From Flexivirga aerilata (GTDB taxonomy: Bacteria; Actinomycetota; Actinomycetes; Actinomycetales; Dermatophilaceae), in assembly GCF_013002715.1 (NCBI RefSeq), contig NZ_JABENB010000001.1, positions 2,294,001 through 2,358,000 on the forward strand: DNA of 64,000 bases. The letters are read 5' to 3'. A model generated the notes under the pieces. The model made no database searches. It saw only the letters and a program-made list of their open reading frames with translations, and was not told where the DNA came from. Both the position numbers and the translations under genes were made by a program. Below, in pieces: positions 1 through 8,870 of this stretch; the stretch's first letter is position 1; every line of letters begins with the position of its first letter.

Positions 1-967
1 AGGCCTGCATGCGCACGGGGGTCGCCGGCGCGGCGATCGTGCGGATCAGGCAGTCGGCGACCTGCTCGCCGAGCGCGAAGGTGTCACGCGACAGGGCGGT
101 CAGGGACGGGTGCATCAGCCGCGCCAGGACGGAGTCGTCAAAGGACACGATCGACACGTCGCGGGGGACCGACCGGCCCATCTCCATGGCGACGCCGAGG
201 CCGGCGACCGCCATGAGGTCGCTGTCGAAGATGAGGGCGGACGGTGTGGGCCGGACGGTCAGGGCAGCGCGGGTCGCCGCCGCGCCCTCGGTGTCGGAGA
301 AGTCGGTCGTGGTCGTCGCGACCTGCAGGCCGAGCGTCTCCGCGGCGGCCTTGAGCGCGGCGATCCGGCGGCGCGTGTGGCGCAGTGACGGGAGCCCGGC
401 GATGTGATGGATGCGAGTGTGGCCGAGGGCCGCGAGGTATTCGGCGATCGTGCGCATGGCAGCCCGGTCATCGGCTACGACCGTCGAAATCCGTTGTCCC
501 CGTGTGGGATCGCCGAGTGCCACCGCGGGCAGGTCGAGTCGTTCGAGCTCGGCGATGCGCGGATCGGGTGTCAGCAGGTCGAGCAGGACGACGCCGTCGA
601 CGCGGTCCTCCGCGGCCCAGCTGCGATAGACGTCGAGCTCGGCCGCGGTGTCCTCCACGACCATCAACTGCAGGCCGACCCCGTGCGCGGACAGGCCAGC
701 CTGCAGGCCGGAGATGAGCTGGGCGAAGAACGGCTCCACACCGAGGGTCCGGGCGGGGCGGGCCGAGACGAGTCCGACCAGGCCGGTGGTGGAGCGCCCG
801 AGTGCGCGCGCCGCGCTGTGCGGGCGCCACTGCCGGCGCTCGACGATCTCCAGGATGCGCTTGCGCGTCTCGTCGCTGACGCCGGGCCGGCCGTTCAGCG
901 CGAACGACACCGCTCCCTTCGACACGCCGGCCTCCCGTGCGATGTCGGCGATCGTCGGTCGTGCCAT
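1..967 (-). CDS. LacI-family transcriptional regulator (3' end outside window)
   Basis: DNA-binding repressor of the LacI/GalR family. Reading leftward from the ATG at 967-965, the protein begins MARPTIADIAREAGVSKGAV, the standard LacI helix-turn-helix (residues 3-25) followed by the hinge region ending in AARALG. The periplasmic-binding-protein-like effector domain follows (for example VDGVVLLD and SALIFDSDLMAVAG) and runs off the left edge, so about 320 residues are visible without a stop. It is divergent from the sugar ABC transporter, so it very likely controls that operon and perhaps the alpha-mannosidase; the inducer is probably a mannoside or mannose oligomer (inference). A perfect inverted repeat at 1065-1079 is its best candidate operator. 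Confidence 0.93.
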   Translation of the reverse strand, partial: MARPTIADIAREAGVSKGAVSFALNGRPGVSDETRKRILEIVERRQWRPHSAARALGRSTTGLVGLVSARPARTLGVEPFFAQLISGLQAGLSAHGVGLQLMVVEDTAAELDVYRSWAAEDRVDGVVLLDLLTPDPRIAELERLDLPAVALGDPTRGQRISTVVADDRAAMRTIAEYLAALGHTRIHHIAGLPSLRHTRRRIAALKAAAETLGLQVATTTTDFSDTEGAAATRAALTVRPTPSALIFDSDLMAVAGLGVAMEMGRSVPRDVSIVSFDDSVLARLMHPSLTALSRDTFALGEQVADCLIRTIAAPATPVRMQA

Positions 968-1039
968 GAGAACCCCTTCGTACTGCGCCGTGCGCACTTC
1001 GGGCCGGCAACTGATACCGACGGTTCTACCGGGATCTGC

Positions 1040-1079
1040 TTGACAGCACAATCTTCGCTCGCGATAGTTCGATGAACTA
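1040..1079 (+). promoter_or_regulatory. Promoter with overlapping palindromic operator for the sugar ABC operon
   Basis: A consensus -35 box TTGACA (1040-1045) is followed after 17 bp by GATAGT (1063-1068), a 4/6 match to the -10 consensus. Overlapping the -10 is the perfect inverted repeat TAGTTC-GAT-GAACTA (1065-1079). A repressor bound there would block RNA polymerase directly, which fits the divergent LacI gene. The assignment to that LacI protein is inferred from position. Confidence 0.7.
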
Positions 1080-1149
1080 GACCGGTTTTGTGGACTGCGT
1101 CACCCGAGACGCGGCGCGGGCCGATCTCGCTCGCGGAGGAGTGGACTCG

Positions 1150-2448
1150 ATGAAGCTTTTCAAGGTGGCAGCACTGGGATCCGTCGCGGTCGTCGCCCTG
1201 TCCGGTTGCGGCCTCGGCTCGGGAGGGTCGTCGGCGGCCAGCAGCAAGGTGCAGCAGTCGGTCGACAGCAGCGCGAAGCTGTCGGGCACGATCAGCTTCC
1301 AGACCTGGGCGCTGAAGAACGACAAGTTCACGCCCTACTTCACCAAGCTGATCGCCGACTTCGAGAAGCAGCACCCCGGCACCACGATCAACTGGATCGA
1401 CCAGCCGGGCGACGGCTACGCCGACAAGGTCTCGAGCGAGATCAGCAGCAACAGCCTGCCGGACGTGGTCAACCTGCCGCCGGACATCGCCTACGCCGCG
1501 GTGAAGGCCGGCGCGCTGCTCAACCTGGCCAAGAGCGACCCGAAGATCAACCAGACCTACGTGAAGTCCGGGCTGTCGGACTACACCTACAAGGGTGTCG
1601 ACGGCACGTACGCCTATCCCTGGTACCTCGGCACCGACGTCAGCTACTGGAACACCGACATCCTCAAGAAGGCCGGCATCGACCAGAGCAACCTGCCGAC
1701 GACGTTCGACGGGCTGGTCGCCGCGGCCAAGAAGGTGCACGACGCCACCGGCGGCAAACAGTTCCTGATGAGCCGGAAGCCGAACCTCTACGACATCATG
1801 TCGACCGGCGCGCCGATCATGAACTCCGACGGCACGAAGTTCACCTTCAACACCGATGCCGCGGCCGCGATGATCGGCAAGTATGCCGATGCCTACAAGG
1901 CCGGTTACATGCCGCGCGAGGTGCTGAGCAGCGACTACCAGGGCAACGACACGCTCTTCAAGAAGCAGCAGGTCGGCTGGACGACCAGCACCGGCTACTA
2001 CATCACCAGCCTCAAGACCGACAACCCGACGCTGGTGCCGAAGGTGATCGGGTCGCCCGCCATCGGCCTGGCGCCGCTCTACAGCCAGGGCATCTCGGTG
2101 TCCGCCAAGAGCAAGAACCCGGCCCTGGCGCTGGCCTTCGCCCAGTTCGTCACCAGCAACGCCAACCAGACCGCGTTCGTCGGCGTCGCCAAGGGCTTCC
2201 TGCCGGGCACCCAGGCAGCACAGTCGGATCCGCGGTTCACCACGTCCGACGGCACGCCCGCGGGCAACGCCGCGGTGCTCGGGGCGAAGACCCTGCCGAA
2301 GGCCAAGAGCCTCGGTGCGCCGCAGTGGGACCAGCAGGACTCGGACTACCTGGACCAGCAGATCGCCCTCGCCATGACCGGCAAGCAGACGCCGAAGCAG
2401 GCGCTGGACAACGCTGTCAACAAGGCGAATTCGCTGCTCAGCAAGTAA
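1150..2448 (+). CDS. Sugar ABC transporter substrate-binding lipoprotein
   Basis: Extracellular solute-binding protein (family 1, MalE/UgpB type) of 432 residues that captures a carbohydrate for import. The N-terminus is a lipoprotein signal: a short basic start, a hydrophobic stretch and lipobox LSGC with Cys20 as the lipidated residue. The mature part has typical family features, such as the ISFQTWAL opening and the ALALAFAQFVTSN helix near the C-terminus. The ATG at 1150 is preferred because GGAGGA (1135-1140) lies 9 nt upstream; a GTG at 1141 is too close to that site. It is the first gene of an operon with two permeases (12 nt to the next). No ATPase is encoded here, so a shared MsiK-like ATPase elsewhere is likely. 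The substrate is inferred to be an alpha-mannoside from the GH38 gene. Confidence 0.93.
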   Translation: MKLFKVAALGSVAVVALSGCGLGSGGSSAASSKVQQSVDSSAKLSGTISFQTWALKNDKFTPYFTKLIADFEKQHPGTTINWIDQPGDGYADKVSSEISSNSLPDVVNLPPDIAYAAVKAGALLNLAKSDPKINQTYVKSGLSDYTYKGVDGTYAYPWYLGTDVSYWNTDILKKAGIDQSNLPTTFDGLVAAAKKVHDATGGKQFLMSRKPNLYDIMSTGAPIMNSDGTKFTFNTDAAAAMIGKYADAYKAGYMPREVLSSDYQGNDTLFKKQQVGWTTSTGYYITSLKTDNPTLVPKVIGSPAIGLAPLYSQGISVSAKSKNPALALAFAQFVTSNANQTAFVGVAKGFLPGTQAAQSDPRFTTSDGTPAGNAAVLGAKTLPKAKSLGAPQWDQQDSDYLDQQIALAMTGKQTPKQALDNAVNKANSLLSK

Positions 2449-2460
2449 GGAAACCACTCG

Positions 2461-3339
2461 ATGGTCCGCACCCACCGCTGGTTCACGCCGTGGATCATGG
2501 TGCTGCCGGCCCTGGTCATCCTGTGCGTCTTCGCACTGTGGCCGGCCGTCAACACCTTCTTCCTGTCGTTCACCGACGTGCGCACGCTGAGTGGCGGCAC
2601 GATCGTCGGCCTGGACAACTACCGGAAGCTCGTCGACGACCCGCAGCTGCGTGCGGCGCTGGTCAACACGGTCGTCTACGTCGTGGTCTGCGTCCCGCTG
2701 CTGACCTTCCTGCCGCTGCTTCTCGCCATACTCGCCGAGAAGCCGCTGCGCGGGCTGGCGATCTTCCGGACGATCTTCTACTTCCCGGTGATCGCCTCGG
2801 CGGTGGCCGTGGCGGTGATCTGGAAGTTCCTGCTGGACGACCGCGGCCTGATCAACGGCTGGGCGACGCACGCCGGGATCATCCAGGACGCGGTGCCGTT
2901 CCTCTCCGGGCGTTGGCTGCTGCTCTTCTCGGCGATCTCGCTGACGGTGTGGAAGGGCCTCGGCTACTACATGGTCCTCTACCTGTCGGCGCTCGGGAAC
3001 GTCGATCCGCAACTGCACGAGGCGGCGGCGGTCGACGGGGCAGGGCCGATCCGGCGGTTCTGGAGCGTGACCGTGCCCGGCGTACGGCGCACGATGGTGC
3101 TGGTCGCGATCCTCGTCATGGTCTCGGCCATGCGCATCTTTACCGAGCTCTACATCCTCGGCGGCAAGACCGGCGGCGTCGGCGGTCAGGACGTGTCGGT
3201 GGTGTTCCTCATCCAGAGCTCGGCGTCGGGTGCCGACGGCCGGCTCGGCTACGCCTCGGCGCTCAGCGTGCTGCTCTTCGTGATGACCCTGCCGCCGATG
3301 GCGCTGCTCGCGCGGTTCAACCGGAAGGTCGACGAGTGA
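2461..3339 (+). CDS. Sugar ABC transporter permease (MalF-like)
   Basis: Membrane subunit of a carbohydrate ABC importer, 292 residues with about six hydrophobic segments. The EAA loop that contacts the ATPase is visible as EAAAVDGAGPIRRFWSVTVPG at about residues 188-208. The ATG at 2461 follows the binding-protein stop by 12 nt with AAGGAAA upstream. Its stop overlaps the GTG start of the next permease by four bases, implying translational coupling. The MalF-like assignment rests on order (binding protein, then permease 1, then permease 2) and length. Confidence 0.92.
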   Translation: MVRTHRWFTPWIMVLPALVILCVFALWPAVNTFFLSFTDVRTLSGGTIVGLDNYRKLVDDPQLRAALVNTVVYVVVCVPLLTFLPLLLAILAEKPLRGLAIFRTIFYFPVIASAVAVAVIWKFLLDDRGLINGWATHAGIIQDAVPFLSGRWLLLFSAISLTVWKGLGYYMVLYLSALGNVDPQLHEAAAVDGAGPIRRFWSVTVPGVRRTMVLVAILVMVSAMRIFTELYILGGKTGGVGGQDVSVVFLIQSSASGADGRLGYASALSVLLFVMTLPPMALLARFNRKVDE

Positions 3340-4199
3340 GCGCCGAACAGCACACGAACACCCCGTCCGTCCGGCGCAGCCGGAGCTGGGCGACGGCCGG
3401 TCGCTACTTCCTGCTACTGCTCGTCGCGGCGATCAGCGTCGGACCGATCCTCTGGGAGCTGTCGACGTCGCTGAAATCCAAGGCGGAGGACGTCTATTCG
3501 CAGACTCCGAGTCTGCTGCCGCAGCACCCGACGCTGGACAACTTCTCCGAGGTCGCGCGCGCGGTGCCGATCTACCACTTCGCCGGCAACTCGGTGACGG
3601 TGGCGGTGATGCAGATCGTCGGCAACCTGCTGGGCGCGACCGCAGCGGGATATGCGTTGGCAAAGCTGCAGTTTCGCGGTCGCAAGCTGATCTTCGGCCT
3701 CTTCCTGTCGACGCTCGTGCTGCCCGCCGAGGCGACGATCATCAGCCAGTTCCAGACCATCGTGAAGCTGGGTCTCGGCGACACCCTCGTCGGCGTCGCC
3801 CTGCCGGGGCTGATCGGCGCGATCAACGTGTTGCTCCTGCGCAACGCGTTCATGGCGATCCCCGAGGAGCTGGACCAGGCGGCGATCGTCGACGGCGCCA
3901 ACGTGTGGCAGCGCTTCCGCTACATCGCGCTGCCCAACGTGGTCGGGACCCTGGCGATCATCACCATCCTGACCTTCATCGGGGCATGGGACGACTTCCT
4001 GTGGCCGCTGCTGGTGCTGCAGAGCCCCGACAAGCTGACCCTCACCGTGGGCCTGGCCTACCTGCAGGGCACGTTCGTCAACGACCCGCGGCTCGTGGCC
4101 GCCGGCGCGATGATCGCGCTCGTGCCGATCCTCGTGATCTTCGCGGTGCTGCAGCGTTACTTCTTCCGCGGCGTCGGTGAGGGAGCGATCAAGGGCTGA
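3336..4199 (+). CDS. Sugar ABC transporter permease (MalG-like)
   Basis: Second transmembrane subunit of the importer, 287 residues starting at the GTG in the four-base GTGA overlap with the preceding gene. A short polar N-terminus is followed by a hydrophobic segment (YFLLLLVAAISVGPILW) and later segments typical of MalG-type permeases. The EAA motif is ELDQAAIVDGANVWQRFRYI in the second half. The C-terminus QRYFFRGVGEGAIKG matches the usual (R/K)YF..G...GA.KG ending of this family. It completes the operon; the next gene (alpha-mannosidase) converges from the other strand 40 nt downstream. Confidence 0.93.
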   Translation: MSAEQHTNTPSVRRSRSWATAGRYFLLLLVAAISVGPILWELSTSLKSKAEDVYSQTPSLLPQHPTLDNFSEVARAVPIYHFAGNSVTVAVMQIVGNLLGATAAGYALAKLQFRGRKLIFGLFLSTLVLPAEATIISQFQTIVKLGLGDTLVGVALPGLIGAINVLLLRNAFMAIPEELDQAAIVDGANVWQRFRYIALPNVVGTLAIITILTFIGAWDDFLWPLLVLQSPDKLTLTVGLAYLQGTFVNDPRLVAAGAMIALVPILVIFAVLQRYFFRGVGEGAIKG

Positions 4200-4239
4200 C
4201 CGCCCCCTCACTCCCTCACCGGCTCACCTGCTCACCGGC

Positions 4240-7200
4240 TCACCGGGACAGCCGCACCGTCACCAGCTGGAACGGCCGCAGCGACAACGTGATTCGGCCG
4301 TCCTCTACGGTCAGGCCGTCGGCTTCGACGTCGTCCTCGAGCAGGTTCACCTGACGTGCTCCGGTGTGCTCGAAACCGGGCTCCACGGTCACCCGGGTGC
4401 GTGCCCCGAGCGGCTCGTAGATGCGCACGATGACGTCGCCGCTGCCGTCCTCGGCGAGCTTCACCGCCTCGACCGCGGCCGTGCCCTCGCCGCCGATGCG
4501 GACCAGCGGCTCGACCGGCGAACCGGTGACCTGCCGGGCCGGCAGGTTGATGCGGTAGCCGGCCTCCACGGCGGCAGAGACATCCGGGGCGACGACGATC
4601 GCGTAGCTGCGAGCGTGCCGGCCCTGGTCGGTCTCCGGGTCGGGGAAGCGCGGTGCCCGCAGGAGCGACAGCCGCACGGTCGAGTAGGTGCCGCCGTCGG
4701 GGCTCTCGTGGCGGGTGACGTCGTGCCCGTAGGTGGCCGAATTGACAACAGCCGCACCGAAATCCCGCTCCGCGACGTGGACGAAGCGGTGCGCGCACAC
4801 CTCGAAGCGCGCGGCGTCCCAGCTGGTGTTGGTGTGGGTGGGTCGCACCAGGTGACCGAACTGCGTCTCGAACGCCGCCTCCTTGGCGTGTACGTCGATC
4901 GGCACCGCCGCCTTGAGCACCGTCTCGCGCTCGTGCCAGTCGACGTCGACCGAGCAGTCCAGCTGCCGGGCTCCCGGCTGCAGGACCATCGTCTGCACGA
5001 CCGAGGAGTCACCGAAGGTGCGCCGTACGGTCACCGCTGCCGCGCCGTTATCGGCGAGGTCGACCCGCAGGTCGTCGATCTCGGTGAGGTCGCGCACGGT
5101 GTTGCGATAGAACTCGTCGATATCCCAGGCGTCCCACATGTTCGGGAAATCCTGGTGCAGTTGCAGCAGATTGGCGCGTTCGCCCGCAGGCACGACATCG
5201 CGCCTGGTCGCCTGGTCGAGCAGCCCGGTGACGATGCCGGCGCGGTCGATGGTGACCGTGACGACGCCGTTGTCGAGCACGATCCCGTCGGCGGTCTCCT
5301 CCACCCGCACCGGGTCCCCGCCGCGCGCGGCCACCGCTCCCGACAGGGCCGGCACCGCGCCGTCGAACGGTGTCGCGTTGAAGGTCACCGGCTGGTCCCC
5401 GTCCCCGGCGAGCAGCGCGAGCCGGTCGGCGATGAGCTCCTCGAGTTCGGCCTCGACGGCGGCGTAGTTTTCGGCGGCCTCGCGGTGCACCCAGGCGATC
5501 GAACTGCCCGGCAGGATGTCGTGGAACTGCTGCAGCAGCACGACTTTCCAGAGTCGCTTGAGGTCCTCGGCGGGATAGTCGGCCAGGCCGCGGACGGCCG
5601 CCGTGGCGGCCCACAGCTCGGCCTCGCGCAGCAGGTGTTCGCTCCGCCGGTTGCCCGCCTTGGTCTTGGCCTGGCTGGTGTAGGTGCCGCGGTGCAGCTC
5701 GAGGTAGAGCTCGCCGGCCCAGACCGGTGCGTCCGGGTAGTCGGCCTCCGCCTTGGCGAAGAACGCCGACGGCGCCTCGACGGTGACCTGTGCGGACCCT
5801 TCCAGGTCCTGGGTGCGCGCCGCACGCTGCAGCATCTCGCGCGTGGGACCGCCGCCACCGTCACCCCAGCCGAACGGCGCCAAGGAGTATGACGCAGCGC
5901 CCTTGTCGCGGAAATTGGTTGCGGCATGGGCAAGTTCGCGACCCGACAGGTCGGAGTTGTAGGTGTCGACCGGCGGGAAGTGGGTGAAGACTCGGGTGCC
6001 GTCGATGCCCTCCCACTGGAAGGTGTGGTGCGGGAAGACGTTCTTCTGGTTCCAGCTGATCTTCTGCGTCAGGAAATGCGTCAGCCCCGCCTGCTTGACG
6101 ATCTGCGGGAGCCCGGCCGAATAGCCGAAGCTGTCCGGCAGCCACACCTCCGAGCAGGTGATCCCGAACTTCTCCCGGAAGTAGCCCTGACCCATCACGA
6201 ACTGCCGCGCCATCGCCTCGCCGCCGACCATGTTGGTGTCGGACTCCACCCACATGCCACCGGTCGGCACGAACCGGCCGCTCTTGACGTGCTCGACGAG
6301 CCGCGCGAAGACCTCCGGCCGTTCGCGCTCGATCCACTCGTACTGCTGCGCGGACGACATCGCGAACAGCAGGGAGTCGTCGGTGTCGAGCAGGTTGGTC
6401 ACGTTGGAGACGGTGCGCGCCACCTTGCGCACGGTCTCGCGCACCGGCCAGAGCCAGGCGGAGTCGATGTGGGCGTGGCCCACCGCGCTGATCTTGTGCG
6501 CACCCTGGCTCGCGGTCCGGGCCAGCAGCGGAGCCAGCACCTCCCGGGCCGCCGCGGCGGTGCCGGGCACGTCCTGCAGGTCGATCACGTCGAGCGCGTG
6601 GTCCAGGCCCAGTTGCAGCTCCATCCGCCAGCCGTCCTGCTCGGGCAGCGATCGCATCAGGCCGTCGAGCACCTCGATGTCGGCGACCAGCTCCCACACC
6701 TGCGTGTCCCGCACGCACACCTCGGCCCGTGCCAGCCGGTAGAGCGGCCGGTCGCCGGCGGTGGTCTTCTCGCCGAGCTTGGTCGGGCGGAACGGATCGA
6801 TCTCCAGGATCAGCGGGTTCGCGGCCGCCTCGACATACAGGTCGACGGCTTTGCCCGGTGGGACCGGGATCCACACGTTGCGCGGGTTGAGGCCCTTAAT
6901 CGTGGTGCCGTCGGGCCGGTAGACCAGCCCTTCGGCCTGGAAGCCGGGGGAGTGATCGGCCCAGCCGAGGTCGAAGACGATCTCCAGCGGCCCGGCGGGG
7001 TCGGGCGCGGGCGCGTTGCCGGTGACGTGGAACCACGTGGTGCCCCACGCCGGCCCCCACTGGTCGCCGACCGCGAAGGGCTCGTATGACGCGGCGAACG
7101 CCTCGCTCGGCGCGACGGGTTCGCCCTGGCCGCCGTCGACGTGCCAGGCCTGCACGGTGAGATCGCCGACCCGGCGGTGCACCGCCGGCTTGAGGCGTTC

Positions 7201-7251
7201 GTTCAGCACGCGCTCGATGCGGTGCTCGGTGAGGGATCGGCGGTCGTGCAC
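4240..7251 (-). CDS. Alpha-mannosidase, glycoside hydrolase family 38
   Basis: Retaining alpha-mannosidase of 1,003 residues, the usual length of bacterial GH38 enzymes, hydrolysing alpha-mannosides, probably in the cytoplasm because no signal peptide is seen. The metal-binding and active-site region reads VGHAHIDSAWLWP (about residues 257-269). The catalytic nucleophile is expected to be Asp373 in WLPDSFGYSAGLPQI. C-terminal beta-domains typical of the family follow. The start is the GTG at 7251, with AAGGAG about 7 nt upstream on that strand. It converges with the sugar transporter operon, so the two probably act together: oligomannoside import, then mannose release. No recognisable copy of the TAGTTC...GAACTA operator was seen in its short upstream region. 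Confidence 0.95.
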   Translation of the reverse strand: MHDRRSLTEHRIERVLNERLKPAVHRRVGDLTVQAWHVDGGQGEPVAPSEAFAASYEPFAVGDQWGPAWGTTWFHVTGNAPAPDPAGPLEIVFDLGWADHSPGFQAEGLVYRPDGTTIKGLNPRNVWIPVPPGKAVDLYVEAAANPLILEIDPFRPTKLGEKTTAGDRPLYRLARAEVCVRDTQVWELVADIEVLDGLMRSLPEQDGWRMELQLGLDHALDVIDLQDVPGTAAAAREVLAPLLARTASQGAHKISAVGHAHIDSAWLWPVRETVRKVARTVSNVTNLLDTDDSLLFAMSSAQQYEWIERERPEVFARLVEHVKSGRFVPTGGMWVESDTNMVGGEAMARQFVMGQGYFREKFGITCSEVWLPDSFGYSAGLPQIVKQAGLTHFLTQKISWNQKNVFPHHTFQWEGIDGTRVFTHFPPVDTYNSDLSGRELAHAATNFRDKGAASYSLAPFGWGDGGGGPTREMLQRAARTQDLEGSAQVTVEAPSAFFAKAEADYPDAPVWAGELYLELHRGTYTSQAKTKAGNRRSEHLLREAELWAATAAVRGLADYPAEDLKRLWKVVLLQQFHDILPGSSIAWVHREAAENYAAVEAELEELIADRLALLAGDGDQPVTFNATPFDGAVPALSGAVAARGGDPVRVEETADGIVLDNGVVTVTIDRAGIVTGLLDQATRRDVVPAGERANLLQLHQDFPNMWDAWDIDEFYRNTVRDLTEIDDLRVDLADNGAAAVTVRRTFGDSSVVQTMVLQPGARQLDCSVDVDWHERETVLKAAVPIDVHAKEAAFETQFGHLVRPTHTNTSWDAARFEVCAHRFVHVAERDFGAAVVNSATYGHDVTRHESPDGGTYSTVRLSLLRAPRFPDPETDQGRHARSYAIVVAPDVSAAVEAGYRINLPARQVTGSPVEPLVRIGGEGTAAVEAVKLAEDGSGDVIVRIYEPLGARTRVTVEPGFEHTGARQVNLLEDDVEADGLTVEDGRITLSLRPFQLVTVRLSR

Positions 7252-7275
7252 GAAGCGACTCCTTGGTCGGGGTGA

Positions 7276-7308
7276 GCGGGTGTGATGCGGGTGTGACGCG
7301 GGTATGAC
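7276..7308. repeat. Three tandem 11-bp repeats (GCGGGTRTGAY)
   Basis: Three adjacent 11-bp units occur at 7276-7286, 7287-7297 and 7298-7308, differing only at one or two positions. They lie between the divergent alpha-mannosidase and pyrH starts. They could be a multi-site binding region or a neutral tandem duplication; nothing in the sequence decides. Confidence 0.6.
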
Positions 7309-7449
7309 GGGACGAACCGCACCCGACGCTAATCCGGTTCAGTGCACGATGTCCACGGACACGCAGGTTCACCCTGTCCGGACCGCCCGACCGCGGTTGT
7401 GGCAGGATCTACCGACCGCTGCTCACGTCTGCCGCATCCGGAGGCCGCG

Positions 7450-8181
7450 ATGACCATCAGCCCAGCCCCGACCGAAACCCCGCAGCGAGTGCTTCTCAAA
7501 TTGTCCGGCGAGGTGTTCGGCGGCGGCCGGATCGGGCTCGACCCCGACGTCGTGCGCGGTGTCGCCGAGCAGATCGCCGAGGCCTCGCGCAGCGGGGTCG
7601 AGATCGCCGTCGTCGTCGGCGGTGGCAACTTCTTCCGCGGCGCCGAGCTGCAGCAGCGTGGCATGGACCGCACCCGGGCCGACTACATGGGCATGCTCGG
7701 CACGGTGATGAACTGCCTGGCCCTGCAGGACTTCCTCGAGAAGGAAGGCATCGACACCCGGGTGCAGACCGCGATCACCATGGGTCAGGTCGCCGAGCCC
7801 TACATCCCGCGTCGCGCGATGCGGCACCTCGAGAAGGGTCGGGTCGTCATCTTCGGCGCCGGAGCCGGGATGCCGTTCTTCTCCACCGACACGGTGAGCG
7901 CGCAGCGGGCGCTGGAGATCAAGTGCGACATCGTGCTGATCGCCAAGAGCGGGGTGGACGGGGTCTACACCGCCGACCCCAAGCAGGACCCCGACGCGAC
8001 CAAACTGGAGACGGTCACCTTCGCCGAGGCGCTCGCCCAGAACCTGCGCATCGTGGACGCCGCGGCGTTCAGCCTCTGCATGGACAACGACCTGCCGATG
8101 CGGGTGTTCGGCATGGAGGGCGCGGGCAACATCACCCGGGCGCTGCAAGGTGAGAAGATCGGGACGCTGGTCAGCGCCTGA
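7450..8181 (+). CDS. pyrH: UMP kinase
   Basis: Bacterial hexameric UMP kinase of the amino-acid kinase family, phosphorylating UMP to UDP in pyrimidine nucleotide synthesis. The 243-residue protein begins its fold with [12 protein letters not shown] (about residues 12-23), followed by the glycine-rich [14 protein letters not shown] phosphate-binding segment. The C-terminal region has the family elements [13 protein letters not shown] and [14 protein letters not shown]. The ATG at 7450 with GGAGG (7440-7444) is chosen over an in-frame start about 100 nt upstream, which would add an unconserved tail. frr follows after 98 nt. In many actinobacteria rpsB-tsf lies directly upstream; here the mannoside locus occupies that place. 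Confidence 0.97.
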   Translation: MTISPAPTETPQRVLLKLSGEVFGGGRIGLDPDVVRGVAEQIAEASRSGVEIAVVVGGGNFFRGAELQQRGMDRTRADYMGMLGTVMNCLALQDFLEKEGIDTRVQTAITMGQVAEPYIPRRAMRHLEKGRVVIFGAGAGMPFFSTDTVSAQRALEIKCDIVLIAKSGVDGVYTADPKQDPDATKLETVTFAEALAQNLRIVDAAAFSLCMDNDLPMRVFGMEGAGNITRALQGEKIGTLVSA

Positions 8182-8279
8182 TCGCGGGCCACGCCATACC
8201 GACGAAGAACCCACCAAGAACCCACCAAGAACCCAGCACGTTTCGACAAACCCACATCGACGGAGAAGGTCACCACACC

Positions 8280-8846
8280 ATGGACGGCAGCATCGACGAC
8301 AGCCTGCTCGAGGCCGAGGACAAGATGGAGAAGGCGGTCGAGGTCGCCAAGGAGGACTTCGCCTCGATCCGCACCGGCCGGGCCAACGCGGCGATGTTCA
8401 ACAAGCTGATGGTCGACTACTACGGTGCGCCGACCCCGCTGCAGCAGCTGGCGTCGTTCCAGACGCCGGAGGCGCGGACCGTGCTGATCCAGCCCTTCGA
8501 CAAGGGCTCGATGGCAAACATCGAGAAGGCCCTGCGCGAGAGCGACCTCGGCGTCAACCCGGGCAACGACGGCAACGTGATCCGCGTCGTCCTGCCCGCG
8601 CTCACCGAGGAGCGCCGCAAGGACTACATCAAGCTCGCCCGGCAGAAGGGTGAGGACGCCAAGGTGTCGATCCGCAACGTGCGCCGCAAGGCCAAGGAGG
8701 ACATCGACCGGGCGGTCAAGGACGGCGACATCGGCGAGGACGAGGGCTCCCGGCACGAGAAGGAGCTGGAGGCCACCACCAAGAAGCACGTCGACGCGGT
8801 CGACGACCTGCTCAAGGGCAAGGAGGCCGAGCTCCTCGAGGTCTGA
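8280..8846 (+). CDS. frr: Ribosome recycling factor
   Basis: Cytoplasmic factor that, with EF-G, splits post-termination ribosomes. The length of 188 residues is normal (about 185). Recognisable family stretches are [15 protein letters not shown] near residue 25, [21 protein letters not shown] mid-protein and [11 protein letters not shown] in the C-terminal part of the three-helix bundle. The ATG at 8280 has GGAGAAGG about 12 nt upstream. It lies between pyrH and cdsA, the order seen across actinobacteria. Confidence 0.97.
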   Translation: MDGSIDDSLLEAEDKMEKAVEVAKEDFASIRTGRANAAMFNKLMVDYYGAPTPLQQLASFQTPEARTVLIQPFDKGSMANIEKALRESDLGVNPGNDGNVIRVVLPALTEERRKDYIKLARQKGEDAKVSIRNVRRKAKEDIDRAVKDGDIGEDEGSRHEKELEATTKKHVDAVDDLLKGKEAELLEV

Positions 8847-8870
8847 GGTCGCTCCCCGCCGGTGACGTTG

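Noticed and set aside
895..3018. Long minus-strand frame opposite the sugar transporter
   Set aside because: It is antisense to well-supported genes, has no domain, and its composition (Arg, Val, Leu, Asp) is that of a shadow frame.
1206..4199. A 997-codon open frame spanning the binding protein and permeases
   Set aside because: Only its end (from 3336) is a real permease; the rest is the out-of-frame shadow of the binding-protein and first permease genes, with Arg/Ala-rich nonsense typical of high-GC DNA.
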